From assembly GCA_963758205.1 (NCBI GenBank), contig CAVWUM010000002.1, positions 248,001 through 312,000 of the forward strand: DNA of 64,000 bases. The letters run 5' to 3'. The notes under the pieces are model-generated. The model did not search any database, was not told the DNA's origin, and saw only the letters and a program-made list of their open reading frames with translations. This DNA is from Owenweeksia sp963758205 (GTDB taxonomy: Bacteria > Bacteroidota > Bacteroidia > Flavobacteriales > Schleiferiaceae). A program made the translations under genes and the position numbers. Each line of letters opens with the position of its first letter. Position 1 is the first letter of the stretch. Below, piece after piece: positions 16,884 to 26,456 of this stretch.

Positions 16884-16980
16884 CACATCATGGGTTTAAT
16901 CCCACAATGTGGAAATTCCTTTTTCCCTTGATGTGTGAATGAAGGCCCTGGCTTTTTCGGAAGCCGGGCTTTCTGTTTTT
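16884..16980 (+). ncRNA. Candidate structured RNA or 3' leader with terminator in a 320-base gap
   Basis: The gap 16775-17094 contains no protein frame of note. It holds a regular hairpin: CACAT (16884-16888), CA, TGGG (16891-16894), six-base loop, CCCA (16901-16904), CA, ATGTG (16907-16911). A terminator-like stem follows (16945-16954 with 16961-16970, one bulged base) with a T-rich tail to 16980. A weak TAAATTGA element precedes it. It may be the processed 3' end of the preceding mRNA or a separate small RNA. Confidence 0.4.
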
Positions 16981-17094
16981 TCATGCAGGATAATTTCTCC
17001 CATTATTAAAAATGCTTAGCTGAGAGTCCGTTAAAAAAAAACGATCGATTTTAATACTGATGCCCTGCAAACGGAAAGTGTATTTTTACCGATA

Positions 17095-18642
17095 ATGGCA
17101 AATCAAAACCCACTACCTAAACATCAACGGACCTTTGTATTGGTTACAGCTATATTGGCCTCGGGCATGGCTTTTATTGATGGCACTGCACTAAATGTGG
17201 CCTTGCCGGCATTACAAAGAAACCTTGGACTTACCGGCTCCGACCTGCTTTGGGTGGTAAATGCCTACACTCTCTTTTTGGCAGCGCTTATTTTAATAGG
17301 TGGAAGCCTGGGTGACATTTATGGTAAAAAGAAGGTCTTTATAATCGGTATTTCCATTTTTACCATCTTCAGTATTTGTTGTGGTATAAGCTGGGATGCT
17401 AATTCGCTGATAATCTTCAGAGGCCTGCAAGGCATGGGTGGTGCTATTATGATACCCGGCAGTTTGTCAATCATTACAGCTTCTTACCCTGAAAAAACAC
17501 GCGGCCGGGCCATTGGTATCTGGAGTATGCTTAGCGCGGTTACCACTGTAATTGGCCCGGTATTGGGCGGCTACCTTGCGGGAGAAGGCCTTTGGAGATT
17601 TATCTTTTTCATTAATGCACCGCTTGCTGCGGTTTGCCTGTTTCTACTCATTTTTAAAATTGAAGAGCCTGTTCCGCCAAAAGCTCAAAAACCAGATTGG
17701 ATTGGCGGGCTGCTTGCCACCATAGGCTTTCTAGGCATCACCCTGGGCCTAATTGATGCCTCCGAAAAAGGATTTGAAAACTGGTGGATCTGGTTGTCAA
17801 TAGCCACTGGTGTAGCAACATTTACAGGCTTTATTCTGCATGAAGCAAAAACCAAAAGCCCAATGATGCCGCTTAGCCTTTTTCGCTCACCCACCTTTAC
17901 AGGTGCCAACCTTATGACTTTGCTGGTATATGGTGCCTTAGGTGCACTTTTGTTTTTTCTTCCCCTCAACCTAATACAGGTACAAGGCTATCCGGAAAAA
18001 CTGGCGGGTGCAGCCATATTACCGTTTGGAATTACCATTGCCTTGCTGGCACGCCTCTCAGGCAACTGGACGGATAAACGCGGAGCGAAGTGGCCGTTAA
18101 TTATTGGTCCTGCCATTACCGGCATTGGTTTTATTGGCTTTACCCTGATTGGCTTTACCAATGGCTTTGAGGATTTCTGGACAACCTTTTTTCCCGTTTT
18201 ACTAATTTCGGGTGTTGGTATGGGGCTTACTGTGGTACCACTTACCACGGCCGTTATGAATTGTGTTAGCGAAGAAAACTCTGGCGTAGCCAGTGGTGTA
18301 AATAATTCTGTATCTCGGTTTGCAAACGTTATCGCTCTGGCCGTACTGGGCGTAATTGCTTTAATTCAGTTTCAAAATTATTTACCGGCAAAACTTCAAA
18401 ACCTCGGTCTCAACCCTTCTCAGGAAGATTTTATGATTAATGAAGCCGCAAAATTTGCGGATGCTTCTCCAGCGAAAGATTGGCCCGAAACACTTCAAAC
18501 ATCAGTACAGGCTAAAGTTGATGAATCATTTATAGAAGTTTTCAATAACATAGCTTATAGCAGTGCCGGCCTTTGCTTTTTGGGAGCCATTGTTTCGGCA
18601 TGGCTGGTGGAAGGCAAACCCCGTAAGGTAAAACTGGATTGA
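17095..18642 (+). CDS. MFS multidrug efflux transporter, DHA2 (EmrB/QacA) family
   Basis: 515 residues with about 14 transmembrane helices, the DHA2 count. The first helix has the motif FIDGTALNVALPAL, and motif A is GGSLGDIYGKKKVF. Motif C is around the fifth helix (VIGPVLGGYLAG). The family exports drugs, dyes or fatty acid-like compounds by proton antiport from the inner membrane. No regulator or membrane-fusion gene is adjacent. The stop is 20 bases before the ribD start, but a -7 element in between suggests that ribD has its own promoter. Confidence 0.93.
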   Translation: MANQNPLPKHQRTFVLVTAILASGMAFIDGTALNVALPALQRNLGLTGSDLLWVVNAYTLFLAALILIGGSLGDIYGKKKVFIIGISIFTIFSICCGISWDANSLIIFRGLQGMGGAIMIPGSLSIITASYPEKTRGRAIGIWSMLSAVTTVIGPVLGGYLAGEGLWRFIFFINAPLAAVCLFLLIFKIEEPVPPKAQKPDWIGGLLATIGFLGITLGLIDASEKGFENWWIWLSIATGVATFTGFILHEAKTKSPMMPLSLFRSPTFTGANLMTLLVYGALGALLFFLPLNLIQVQGYPEKLAGAAILPFGITIALLARLSGNWTDKRGAKWPLIIGPAITGIGFIGFTLIGFTNGFEDFWTTFFPVLLISGVGMGLTVVPLTTAVMNCVSEENSGVASGVNNSVSRFANVIALAVLGVIALIQFQNYLPAKLQNLGLNPSQEDFMINEAAKFADASPAKDWPETLQTSVQAKVDESFIEVFNNIAYSSAGLCFLGAIVSAWLVEGKPRKVKLD

Positions 18643-18647
18643 GCACA

Positions 18648-18655
18648 TATCTTTG
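18648..18655 (+). promoter_or_regulatory. -7 element before ribD
   Basis: TATCTTTG matches TAnnTTTG exactly and lies just after the MFS stop, six bases before the ribD start codon. A -33 TTG is not found at the right distance. A transcript from here would be nearly leaderless for ATG 18662. Confidence 0.4.
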
Positions 18656-18661
18656 CCGGTC

Positions 18662-19696
18662 ATGAGTCATGAAAAATATATGAAGCGCTGCCTGGAGCTG
18701 GCCCGCAATGCAAAGGGCTACACCTCCCCAAACCCAATGGTGGGCTCAGTAATAGTTTATAATGAACGGATTATTGGTGAAGGCTGGCACCATGCCCCCG
18801 GGCTTCCCCATGCCGAGGTAAACGCCATTAATAGTGTTAAGGATAAAAGTAAACTGAAGGATAGTACCATTTATGTAAGCCTTGAACCCTGTGCCCACTT
18901 CGGAAAAACACCCCCTTGTTCAGATTTAATTATTGAAAATAAAATACCCAAAGTGGTAATTGGGTGCCGCGATCCTTTTGAGGAAGTAAATGGTCGAGGA
19001 ATTGAAAAACTAAAAAATGTCGGAGTAGAAGTAATCGAGGGCATTTTGGACGAAGAATCCCGAAATCTAAATAAATCCTTCTTCACCTTTCACACCAAAA
19101 AGAGACCCTACATTATTCTAAAATGGGCGCAAACGGCCGATGGTTTTATGGATATCTCCCGCAAGGAAAATGAAAAAGGCATAAACTGGATAACACAGCC
19201 CGAAACCAAAACCCTGGTGCACCAATGGCGTGCAGATGTAGATGCGATATTGGTTGGAAAGAATACTGTGCTTAATGATAACCCTTCGCTTACGGTGCGG
19301 GAAGTTGAAGGGAAGAATCCAATCAGGTTGATTATTGATCCAAAGGCTGAGATCAATTCCGATTTTTCAATTTTTGGTAAGGAGGTGCAAACCGTTATTT
19401 TTTCGGATTTAAAGGCTAAAGTACATCAGAATGGAATTCATGTACAAATAAACTTCGATGAAAATCCGCTAAAAGAAATTATGGAGTATTGCTTTAATCA
19501 TCAAATTCAATCAATATTAGTTGAAGGAGGTGCCGCTACCTTACAGGCTTTTATTGATAATAACCTTTGGGATGAGGCACGTGTATTTACTGGTATCACG
19601 AAATTTAATGATGGATTGATGGCTCCACAACTAAACAGTCAACCCACCTCTTCGTTTCACTTTGGTAAAGACCAGGTAAACATTTACCGCCCATGA
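18662..19696 (+). CDS. ribD: Bifunctional pyrimidine deaminase/reductase of riboflavin synthesis
   Basis: 344 residues from ATG 18662. The N-terminal deaminase has the zinc motifs HAEVNAI and EPCAHFGKTPPCSDLII; TSPNPMVGSVIV is also typical. The C-terminal reductase has RPYIILKWAQTADGFM, ADVDAILVGKNTV and ILVEGGAATLQAF for NADPH and substrate. It carries out the second and third steps from GTP to riboflavin in the cytoplasm. No FMN riboswitch-like sequence is seen upstream, and other rib genes are absent from the window. It overlaps the next gene by four bases. Confidence 0.96.
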   Translation: MSHEKYMKRCLELARNAKGYTSPNPMVGSVIVYNERIIGEGWHHAPGLPHAEVNAINSVKDKSKLKDSTIYVSLEPCAHFGKTPPCSDLIIENKIPKVVIGCRDPFEEVNGRGIEKLKNVGVEVIEGILDEESRNLNKSFFTFHTKKRPYIILKWAQTADGFMDISRKENEKGINWITQPETKTLVHQWRADVDAILVGKNTVLNDNPSLTVREVEGKNPIRLIIDPKAEINSDFSIFGKEVQTVIFSDLKAKVHQNGIHVQINFDENPLKEIMEYCFNHQIQSILVEGGAATLQAFIDNNLWDEARVFTGITKFNDGLMAPQLNSQPTSSFHFGKDQVNIYRP

Positions 19697-20565
19697 TTTG
19701 GCTTTTATTGAGCATCTTATGCTCCACCCTCATTTTTGTAGCCTTTAAGTTATTTGACCGCTTTGCTGTCAGCAATCTCCAGGCTATCATCATCAATTAT
19801 TTTGTAGCCTTCAGCGTAGGTTTTTTTAGTGATGGTTTTGATTTGCAGCCTGCTGAGCTAACATCCAAACCCTGGTTCATCAGCATAATGATTCTGGGAT
19901 TCCTGTTTATTTTTCTTTTTCAGCTAATGGCTTTTGTTTCTCAAAAATTTGGCGTGGCCGCTGTTTCGGTCACCGTAAAAATGTCTCTGGTAATACCTGT
20001 ATCCTTTGGAATAATTTACTATGGAGATGCAGCCAATAGCTTAAAGATAATAGGAATACTTGCCGCATTAGTGGCTGTTTATATGGCTACACGAAAGCCC
20101 ATAAAGACTAAGGCCCACCCCGTTTATGTTTTTCTGCCACCTGTGCTTTTTTTAGGTAGCGGATTTTTAGATGCCTTCCTCAAATACAATCAACAGGAAC
20201 TGGTGCCCTCGCATGAGCACTCTTACTTTGCCTCGCTTATATTTTTAACCGCTGGCTTTATAGGTATTGCTATGCTTTTGGTACAACGGGTAAGAGGATT
20301 GGAAAAGCTGCACTGGCGGAATATTATTGGTGGAATAGCTCTGGGCATACCCAATTATGGTAGCATATATTTTTTACTTAAAGCATTGGAAGTAAAAAAC
20401 CTAGAGAGCTCAGTAGTATTTCCAATTAATAATGTTGGTGTGGTGGCAGTTTCGGTCATCACCGGATGGCTGCTGTTCAACGAAAATATTTCGCGGATCA
20501 ATAAAATGGGAATTATTCTTGCTCTTGTTGCCATCTTTTTAATTGCATACGAAAGATTGTTTTAA
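19693..20565 (+). CDS. EamA/DMT-superfamily transporter
   Basis: 290 residues with ten hydrophobic segments in two five-helix halves, the EamA plan. The first half ends in AVYMATRKP; the second begins near VYVFLPPVLFLGSGF and ends with FNENISRINKMGIILALVAIF, the usual terminal helix pattern. Such proteins export or import small metabolites across the inner membrane; the substrate is unknown. The ATG overlaps the ribD stop (ATGA), so translation is probably coupled. A riboflavin-related substrate is possible but is not shown by sequence. Confidence 0.85.
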   Translation: MIWLLLSILCSTLIFVAFKLFDRFAVSNLQAIIINYFVAFSVGFFSDGFDLQPAELTSKPWFISIMILGFLFIFLFQLMAFVSQKFGVAAVSVTVKMSLVIPVSFGIIYYGDAANSLKIIGILAALVAVYMATRKPIKTKAHPVYVFLPPVLFLGSGFLDAFLKYNQQELVPSHEHSYFASLIFLTAGFIGIAMLLVQRVRGLEKLHWRNIIGGIALGIPNYGSIYFLLKALEVKNLESSVVFPINNVGVVAVSVITGWLLFNENISRINKMGIILALVAIFLIAYERLF

Positions 20566-21179
20566 TGCATCAGGAAGAAGCGATACAGGAAGACCACTTT
20601 TTCACCCTCCAAAAAGAAGGTGAAGGTTTTTATAAGGAAAAAGGAAGCAAATTTTTGGGCTATGCCTACAAAGTAAAAAGTGTAGAAGAGGTAAGCGAAA
20701 GGCTGGATGAACTTAAGGCGAAATACCATGATGCACGCCATTTTTGCTTTGCTTACCGCATAAACCCTGAAAAGCCTGAAGTAAGAGCCAATGATGATGG
20801 AGAGCCATCAAACTCGGCAGGAGCACCAATTTATAACCAGATATTATCCAATGAACTGTGGAACTGTTTGGTTGTAGTGGTGCGGTATTTTGGAGGAACC
20901 AAATTGGGTGTTTCAGGATTAATAGGTGCTTATAAAGAGGCGGCCTCTGAAGCGCTTAATGACTCAAAAATTGTGGAAGAATATTTGGTAGAGGAGCTAC
21001 GGGTAAAATTTCCGTACAGCCAGATGAATGATGTAATGCGAATAATAAAAGATATGAACGCCAGTATAATTGAAGAAAATATGAGTCTCTTTGGCGAATA
21101 CTTGATGGGCGTGCGCAAAAGTGATTATCAAGCTCTTATAGAAAAATTCAGCGGGTTTCATCTTATTGAAATTCTGTAA
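20565..21179 (+). CDS. YigZ/IMPACT family protein
   Basis: 204 residues. The N-terminal UPF0029 (IMPACT) domain is clear: KGSKFLGYAYKV, DARHFCFAYRI, DDGEPSNSAGAPI, then VVVVRYFGGTKLGVSGLIGAYKEAA. A C-terminal DUF1949-like domain follows (PYSQMNDVMRIIKDMNASI). The family is widespread; eukaryotic IMPACT inhibits the GCN2 kinase, but the bacterial role is not settled. It starts on the last base of the previous stop codon (TAATG), so it is in the same operon as ribD and the EamA gene. Confidence 0.93.
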   Translation: MHQEEAIQEDHFFTLQKEGEGFYKEKGSKFLGYAYKVKSVEEVSERLDELKAKYHDARHFCFAYRINPEKPEVRANDDGEPSNSAGAPIYNQILSNELWNCLVVVVRYFGGTKLGVSGLIGAYKEAASEALNDSKIVEEYLVEELRVKFPYSQMNDVMRIIKDMNASIIEENMSLFGEYLMGVRKSDYQALIEKFSGFHLIEIL

Positions 21180-21190
21180 TATTGCAGTGC

Positions 21191-23000
21191 ATGAAAAAGA
21201 TACTGTCTTTACTTTTTTTAACTATTTGCTCTCTCTCATACGGGCAAAAGCAATTGGCGGTGGGCAACTATTCTGCCAGTGATGTATTTCCTGAAACAGT
21301 AAGGCCGGTAATTAAACTATTAGTGGCAGAGGCCGATATTCCACAGGCACTTAGTAATGAAGCTGACTATCCATCCGATATTTCACTTGTTCTTTTTCAT
21401 AAGATTCAAAGCAGGGCCTTAACTCATTATCATTATCACCTTTATAAAGATGGAGTAAAGATTTTTGGTGCACGGGCTCATGTTGGAATGGATAAGGACA
21501 ATAAGATTCGTGTTTGCGAAATACCTGTGCTGCCTTCACTTATTAGTTCTCAGCCATTTCCCGCTGCGGGCATTTCAGAAGATGTTAAAGCTTATGTTGG
21601 TGCTAAAACGGTTGTCGGCATCTGAACAGGTGTGGTTTACCGATGGCACGGGCTACCTAAAAAAAGGATTAATGGTTACCCTGATGGGCCCGGAAACCCT
21701 GCACCAGGAGGTATTGATAAGTGGTAACGAAATAATTTCACAAACGGATTTGCACCGCTATTTGCATGGCCCCAATGATAGTATTGTATCCGTAAAGGTT
21801 TTTACCCCAGACCCCTTAACTACCGCACAGGTAAACTATGGAGCGCCCTATACTGATAATGGAGATCAAACCAATGTGCATTTTGAGGCACAACAGAAAA
21901 AAAAGACTATGCCGGTAGCCTATACGGGTGGGGCTTACCAGGCTACTAATGATTATGTGGAAATTCTTGATTTTAGCCCCCCCAGCATTGCGCCCGTAAG
22001 CTCTGCAACTAAACAAATGCATTATACGCGTGATCAAAGCGGCTTTGAGGATATGAACGTGATGTATCATATTACTTCGCAAAAAGAACATATGATATCA
22101 CTGGGTTATCCTAATATTCCCAACTACAAAATTCAGGTTGACCCACACGCCATTAATGGTGCTGATCAATCCTTTTTCTCAACAGCTTCGGTGCCTGGTA
22201 AACTTTACTTTGGTGAAGGTGGCGTAGATGATGCTGAGGATGCCGATGTGATTATACACGAGTACATGCACTCGGTGATGTTTGTTGCTTCGCCATCAAG
22301 CTCTACAACCACTGAGCGTGGCTGTATTGAGGAAGCTATTGGCGACTACTTTGCGGCCTCGTATTCAAGAACCATCAATACATTTAATGATGGTAAGGTT
22401 TTTAACTGGGATGGCCACAACGAGTTTTGGCCGGGGCGTGAAGTGTACAGTACTAAGGATTACGTGCAGGCTTCCTTTAAAAATAACAATATTTATAGCC
22501 ATACCGACCTTTTTGCATCTCCATTAATGGAGATAAACCAAAAGCTGGGAAGAAGCGTAGCTGATGCTTTGGTACTTGAGGCCATTTTTAATCTTACTCA
22601 AAATACTACCATGCCTCAAATGGCAGGTTACATACTATTAAGTGATTCACTTTTGAATAATGGGATTAATTACCAAATAATCTACGATGCCTTTGTAAGG
22701 CGGAATATCCTTCCCACCATTTCGTTACCTGAGTTTATCTCCGCTAAGGATAACATCCATGTTTACAATACTGTAAACTTTGCCAAGGGTGAACCACTTA
22801 TGATCAGGTCGGATGAGTATTTGCTTAGCTCCTACAGCATCACATCCTTAAATGGAACTTTGGTAAAACAAGCCTCTATTGAAGCTCAGCAAGGCGAAGT
22901 AGTTGAACTGGCTCTACCAGCTTTAAAAAGCGGGCTATATCTTATCACTATCACTACTTCTGAAGGAAGTGAGGCCACATATAAAATTGTACGCCACTAG
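21191..23000 (+). pseudogene. Secreted M4/M36-like metalloprotease with T9SS C-terminal domain, frameshifted
   Basis: Two frames together make one protein. The first (21191-21625) has a signal peptide and an FTP-type propeptide (THYHYHLYKDGVKIFGARAHV). The second (open to 23000) continues with EQVWFTDGTGYL and the catalytic part: the zinc motif HEYMH near 22258 and the third-ligand region CIEEAIGDYFAASYSR. It ends with a T9SS sorting-type domain (KSGLYLITITTSEGSEATYKIV). The frames join if one base is removed between about 21600 and 21618, for example one G of the GG at 21617-21618. The gene is either disrupted, phase-variable or miscalled by one base. The fold and both ends are otherwise complete. 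Confidence 0.8.
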
Positions 23001-23405
23001 TTAAAAAAAGGGTTTCAGACAATCGTATAATTGCTGCGGGCACCTTTTGGGCTTTCTTGTTTTTTCATCAACAAATACCAATTGCACCGAGCCTATGGTC
23101 AGAAGCTCGCCTGAGGAGTTAAAAATCTCGTGATGAAAGGTAATTCTGCTAACCGGTAATTCTTTAACAAAAGTTTTTATTGTGATTTCATCGTCATAAG
23201 TGGCAGGTTTCAAATATTTCACCTCTAGCTTCAATACGGGTAACATAATTCCGTCAGATTCCATTTGGCGATAAGATAAGTTAAGGTCCCTCAGGGCTTC
23301 CACTCTTCCTACCTCAAAATACTGTGGATAATTTCCGTAATAAACTACACCCATTTGGTCTGTTTCTGCGTATCGGGTGCGGAGCTTCGTTTGGCTTATA
23401 TACAT
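23001..23405 (-). CDS. Acyl-CoA thioesterase, YbgC/4HBT hotdog family
   Basis: 134 residues from the ATG at 23405; an upstream in-frame ATG would add residues unlike the family. The start RTRYAETDQMGVVYYGNYPQYFEVGR contains the 4HBT active-site Asp and the conserved helix. EVKYLKPATYDDEITIKT and RITFHHEIFN follow. It hydrolyses acyl-CoA thioesters in the cytoplasm; YbgC relatives act near the Tol-Pal system in proteobacteria, but no tol gene is near here. It ends directly next to the protease gene on the other strand, without a clear terminator. Confidence 0.92.
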   Translation of the reverse strand: MYISQTKLRTRYAETDQMGVVYYGNYPQYFEVGRVEALRDLNLSYRQMESDGIMLPVLKLEVKYLKPATYDDEITIKTFVKELPVSRITFHHEIFNSSGELLTIGSVQLVFVDEKTRKPKRCPQQLYDCLKPFF

Positions 23406-23633
23406 GTTGCTATTTACACTGATAATTAGTCGCTTTGCACCGTGGAATGCGGGTTTCAGCGCGATCATGATGCCCTTAAGGTGGGAATAAAAAACTAATA
23501 ATTCAAGGGTGTTTTCATTTTTTTAATCACTTTTTTATACACACATTTGCCCCCTGTGAAAACAGAATCTGCACCGACCTGCTCACCTTGCAGGAAGAGG
23601 CTTAATTAACTATTTAAAACCGTAAAATTGTTG

Positions 23634-25064
23634 ATGGAACTAACTGCAAAAACAGTTTGGGAGAATTGTATTGACTACATAAAAGACAATATCCCCTCTC
23701 AAAGCTTTAAGACGTGGTTTCTTCCAATCAAACCTCTGAAACTTAAGGATAATGTGTTAAGTATCCAGGTTCCGAGTAAATTTTTTTACGAGTGGCTGGA
23801 GGAGAATTATATAAAACTCCTTAAAAGTGCCATAACCCGTGAGCTGGGAGAGGATGCTAAGCTGGTATATTCCATTGTAATGGAAAACACCTACGGAAAC
23901 GCCAACCCCTATACTGTAAAAATTCCTAGTAGTAACCGTGGTCCCATCAAAAACCCAAAGGTAAATATGCCGATGGATCTGAGTGAGAAAGGGGTTAAAA
24001 ATCCTTTTATCATTCCAGGGCTGCGCAAGGTACATGTGGAATCTCAGTTAAACCCCAACTACACTTTTGACAATTTTGTAGAAGGGGACTGTAACCGCCT
24101 TGCCCGATCGGCAGGCTATGCAGTAAGCAACAAACCGGGAGGAACCTCATTTAACCCATTACTTATTTACGGAGGTAATGGTTTGGGAAAAACCCATCTG
24201 GCCCATTCAATTGGTATTGAAATAAAGGATAAGTATCCTGAAAAAACGGTGCTGTATGTATCTGCTGAAAAGTTTACCCAGCAGTTTATTGATGCTATCC
24301 GAAACAATACCAAAAACGACTTTGTGCACTTTTATCAAATGATTGATGTGTTGATAATGGACGATGTGCACTCATTTGCCGGAAAGGAGAAAACACAGGA
24401 TGTTTTCTTTGAAATTTTTAACCACCTTCACCAGCACGGTAAACAGGTTATTTTAACCTCGGACCGCGCGCCCGTTGACCTACAAGGAATGGAACAAAGA
24501 CTGCTATCCCGCTTTAAGTGGGGCCTTAGTGCAGATCTACAGGTACCTGACCTTGAAACCAGGATCGCTATCCTAAACCAAAAGCTTTACAACGATGGCG
24601 TGGAAATGCCAGGAGATGTAGTTGAATATTTGGCTTACAGTATTAATACCAACGTAAGAGAACTTGAGGGTGCTCTTATCTCTTTGCTTGCACAATCTTC
24701 AATGAATAAAAAGAAGATTACCGTAGAACTTGCCAAGCAGATGATAGATAAGTTTGTGAAGAATACCACCCGCGAAATATCAATTGATTACATACAAAAA
24801 GTGATATGTGATTATTTTGATATGCCTATTGACCTGCTAAAATCGCCAACGCGTAAGCGCGAGATTGTACAGGCAAGGCAATTGGCCATGTATTTTTCAA
24901 AGCAACTAACCAAGGCTTCGCTGGCCAGCATAGGTGCACAATGCGGTAATAAGGATCATGCAACGGTTTTGCATGCCTGCCGTACGGTAAATAACCTTGC
25001 TGAAACCGATAAGAGGTTTAAAAATTATGTGGAAGACCTTCGTAAGAAGTTCACCTTACAGTAA
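23634..25064 (+). CDS. dnaA: Chromosomal replication initiator protein DnaA
   Basis: 476 residues from ATG 23634; two TTG codons upstream are less likely. Domain I starts TVWENCIDYIKDNIPSQSFKTWF. The AAA+ part has Walker A GGNGLGKTHLAHS, Walker B VLIMDDVHSF and the arginine-finger region LLSRFKWGL. Domain IV has the DnaA signature GNKDHATVLHACRTVNNL, which reads DnaA boxes. It opens the origin with ATP and loads the helicase. One perfect DnaA-box sequence (TGTGGATAA) lies at 23323-23331 inside the neighbouring thioesterase gene, too few for an origin. dnaN is not next to it, as is common in Bacteroidota. Confidence 0.97.
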   Translation: MELTAKTVWENCIDYIKDNIPSQSFKTWFLPIKPLKLKDNVLSIQVPSKFFYEWLEENYIKLLKSAITRELGEDAKLVYSIVMENTYGNANPYTVKIPSSNRGPIKNPKVNMPMDLSEKGVKNPFIIPGLRKVHVESQLNPNYTFDNFVEGDCNRLARSAGYAVSNKPGGTSFNPLLIYGGNGLGKTHLAHSIGIEIKDKYPEKTVLYVSAEKFTQQFIDAIRNNTKNDFVHFYQMIDVLIMDDVHSFAGKEKTQDVFFEIFNHLHQHGKQVILTSDRAPVDLQGMEQRLLSRFKWGLSADLQVPDLETRIAILNQKLYNDGVEMPGDVVEYLAYSINTNVRELEGALISLLAQSSMNKKKITVELAKQMIDKFVKNTTREISIDYIQKVICDYFDMPIDLLKSPTRKREIVQARQLAMYFSKQLTKASLASIGAQCGNKDHATVLHACRTVNNLAETDKRFKNYVEDLRKKFTLQ

Positions 25065-25079
25065 ACACTAAGGAACTTA

Positions 25080-25176
25080 GTAAAAGCAGCCGCATTGCGC
25101 TGATAGATTGTAGGTAGTTTTTTGATACAGTAACTACAAACAATTTTTCACTTGCTGGGCGGCTGTTTTGTTTTAC
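25080..25176 (+). ncRNA. Candidate structured RNA or complex terminator after dnaA
   Basis: GTAAAA (25080-25085) and CAGCCGC (25087-25093) pair with GCGGCTG (25159-25165) and TTTTAC (25171-25176). Inside, ATTGT (25107-25111), AG, GTAGTT (25114-25119) pairs with AACTAC (25132-25137), AA, ACAAT (25140-25144), giving a rod with a two-by-two internal loop. The outer stem is followed by TTTTGTTTT, as in an intrinsic terminator. It is either the dnaA terminator with a long structured loop or a small RNA of about 95 bases. No protein frame is seen. Confidence 0.4.
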
Positions 25177-25285
25177 CTGTTTGGTAACATCGGGGCTTTT
25201 CAGGATTTTAATAATTCGCATATCTTCCCCCTTCAAACCTTAAACCCTGTAACACGTTGAAACCACAAATACTCAAAATATACCC

Positions 25286-25747
25286 ATGAAAATATTAATG
25301 GTTTGCCTTGGCAATATCTGCCGCTCACCCCTTGCCGAAGGCCTGCTTCGCGAAAAGGTTAAAAATATGGAGGTAACCGTGGATAGTGCCGGTACCTCCG
25401 CCTACCATGTGGATGAAGCTCCGGATCCACGATCTATCCAGACCGGGCGTAAATACGGCATTAATATTTCTGATTTGCGCGGCCGCCAGTTTACCCCTGA
25501 TGATTTTGACAACTTTGACAAAATCTACATTATGGATGACAGTAACTACCAAAATGTGATGAGCCTTGCACGTAATGAGCAGGATAAAGCCAAGGTGGAT
25601 TACATCCTTAATGAGATTACTCCCTATACTAACAACCCCGTGCCCGACCCCTACTTTGGCGGAGACCAGGGCTTTGAAGACATGTACAAATTACTGGATA
25701 AGGCCACCGATTCAATCGTTGAAAAAATAAAAAATGGAAGATTCTAA
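25286..25747 (+). CDS. Low-molecular-weight protein tyrosine phosphatase
   Basis: 153 residues. The N-terminal P-loop VCLGNICRSPLAEGLL contains the C-x5-R-S active site, with Cys near residue 7. The general-acid loop is PVPDPYFGGDQGFEDMY, with the catalytic Asp. It removes phosphate from tyrosine of protein substrates, often polysaccharide-export kinases, or from small molecules. No kinase or capsule gene is adjacent. Its end overlaps the start of the next gene by 14 bases, so the two are translated together. Confidence 0.95.
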   Translation: MKILMVCLGNICRSPLAEGLLREKVKNMEVTVDSAGTSAYHVDEAPDPRSIQTGRKYGINISDLRGRQFTPDDFDNFDKIYIMDDSNYQNVMSLARNEQDKAKVDYILNEITPYTNNPVPDPYFGGDQGFEDMYKLLDKATDSIVEKIKNGRF

Positions 25748-26456
25748 ACCTACAGGTAAACTTTACCTCATCCCATCATTAATGGGAGATGTAGCGCCAC
25801 TGGAAGTTTTACCGCTATCCGTAAAAAAGGTGATAGACATGACCTTTCATTTTATAGTGGAAAATGAAAAGTCAGCACGGGCCTTTATAAAAAAGGTACA
25901 CCCGGGCAAAAGCCAGGATAAGCTCAATATGTACATTTTGAATAAATATACCGAGCCTGAAGAAATACCGGCATTTTTAGAACCCTGCCTGCAAGGCCAG
26001 CAAATGGGGATTATTTCAGAGGCCGGAGCACCGGGCATTGCAGACCCTGGTAGCGATGTAATTACCATGGCCTATGAAAAGAATATTAGAGTGGTGCCGC
26101 TGGTTGGGCCATCTTCCATATTAATGGCCATGATGGCCAGTGGAATGAACGGGCAAAACTTTGCCTTTACCGGCTACCTGCCTATTGATAAAGGTGAGCG
26201 AACAAAACGCCTGAAAGTACTTGAAAAGTGGAGCCGTGAGAGTGGGCAGACCCAGATTTTTATGGAAACGCCCTATCGTAACGATAAGCTGTTTCAGGAT
26301 ATTATGGATACCTGCCATGACAGTACCAGGCTTTGTGTGGCCTGTGATATTACCCTGCCCAGTGAGATGATAAAGACACAAACCATCGGTTGGTGGAAAA
26401 AAAACACGCCTGATTTGGAAAAGCGGCCGACTATATTCATCCTATCTGCTGAATAA
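25734..26456 (+). CDS. SAM-dependent methyltransferase of the tetrapyrrole-methylase (RsmI-like) family
   Basis: 240 residues. Motifs of the family are GKLYLIPSLMGDVAPLEVL at the start, MGIISEAGAPGIADPGSDVI in the middle, then VVPLVGPSSILMAMMASG and FTGYLP. In RsmI this fold 2'-O-methylates C1402 of 16S rRNA. This protein differs in its opening (IPSLMGD where RsmI has a TPIGNL-like segment), so it may be the second Bacteroidota paralogue and not RsmI itself. It starts inside the phosphatase gene and ends on the start of the next one. Confidence 0.85.
   Translation: MEDSKPTGKLYLIPSLMGDVAPLEVLPLSVKKVIDMTFHFIVENEKSARAFIKKVHPGKSQDKLNMYILNKYTEPEEIPAFLEPCLQGQQMGIISEAGAPGIADPGSDVITMAYEKNIRVVPLVGPSSILMAMMASGMNGQNFAFTGYLPIDKGERTKRLKVLEKWSRESGQTQIFMETPYRNDKLFQDIMDTCHDSTRLCVACDITLPSEMIKTQTIGWWKKNTPDLEKRPTIFILSAE

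Noticed and set aside
18600..18662. FMN riboswitch before ribD
   Set aside because: The gap is 19 bases, far too short, and the needed conserved segments are missing.
23323..23331. Perfect DnaA box (TGTGGATAA) near dnaA as a sign of the replication origin
   Set aside because: It is a single copy inside the thioesterase gene; a similar box occurs in unrelated genes at about 50204 and 61574. No AT-rich unwinding region or box cluster is seen.
25080..25176. 6S RNA
   Set aside because: The rod and bubble shape is suggestive, but the element is about half the usual length and ends in terminator-like T. I keep it only as a candidate structured element.
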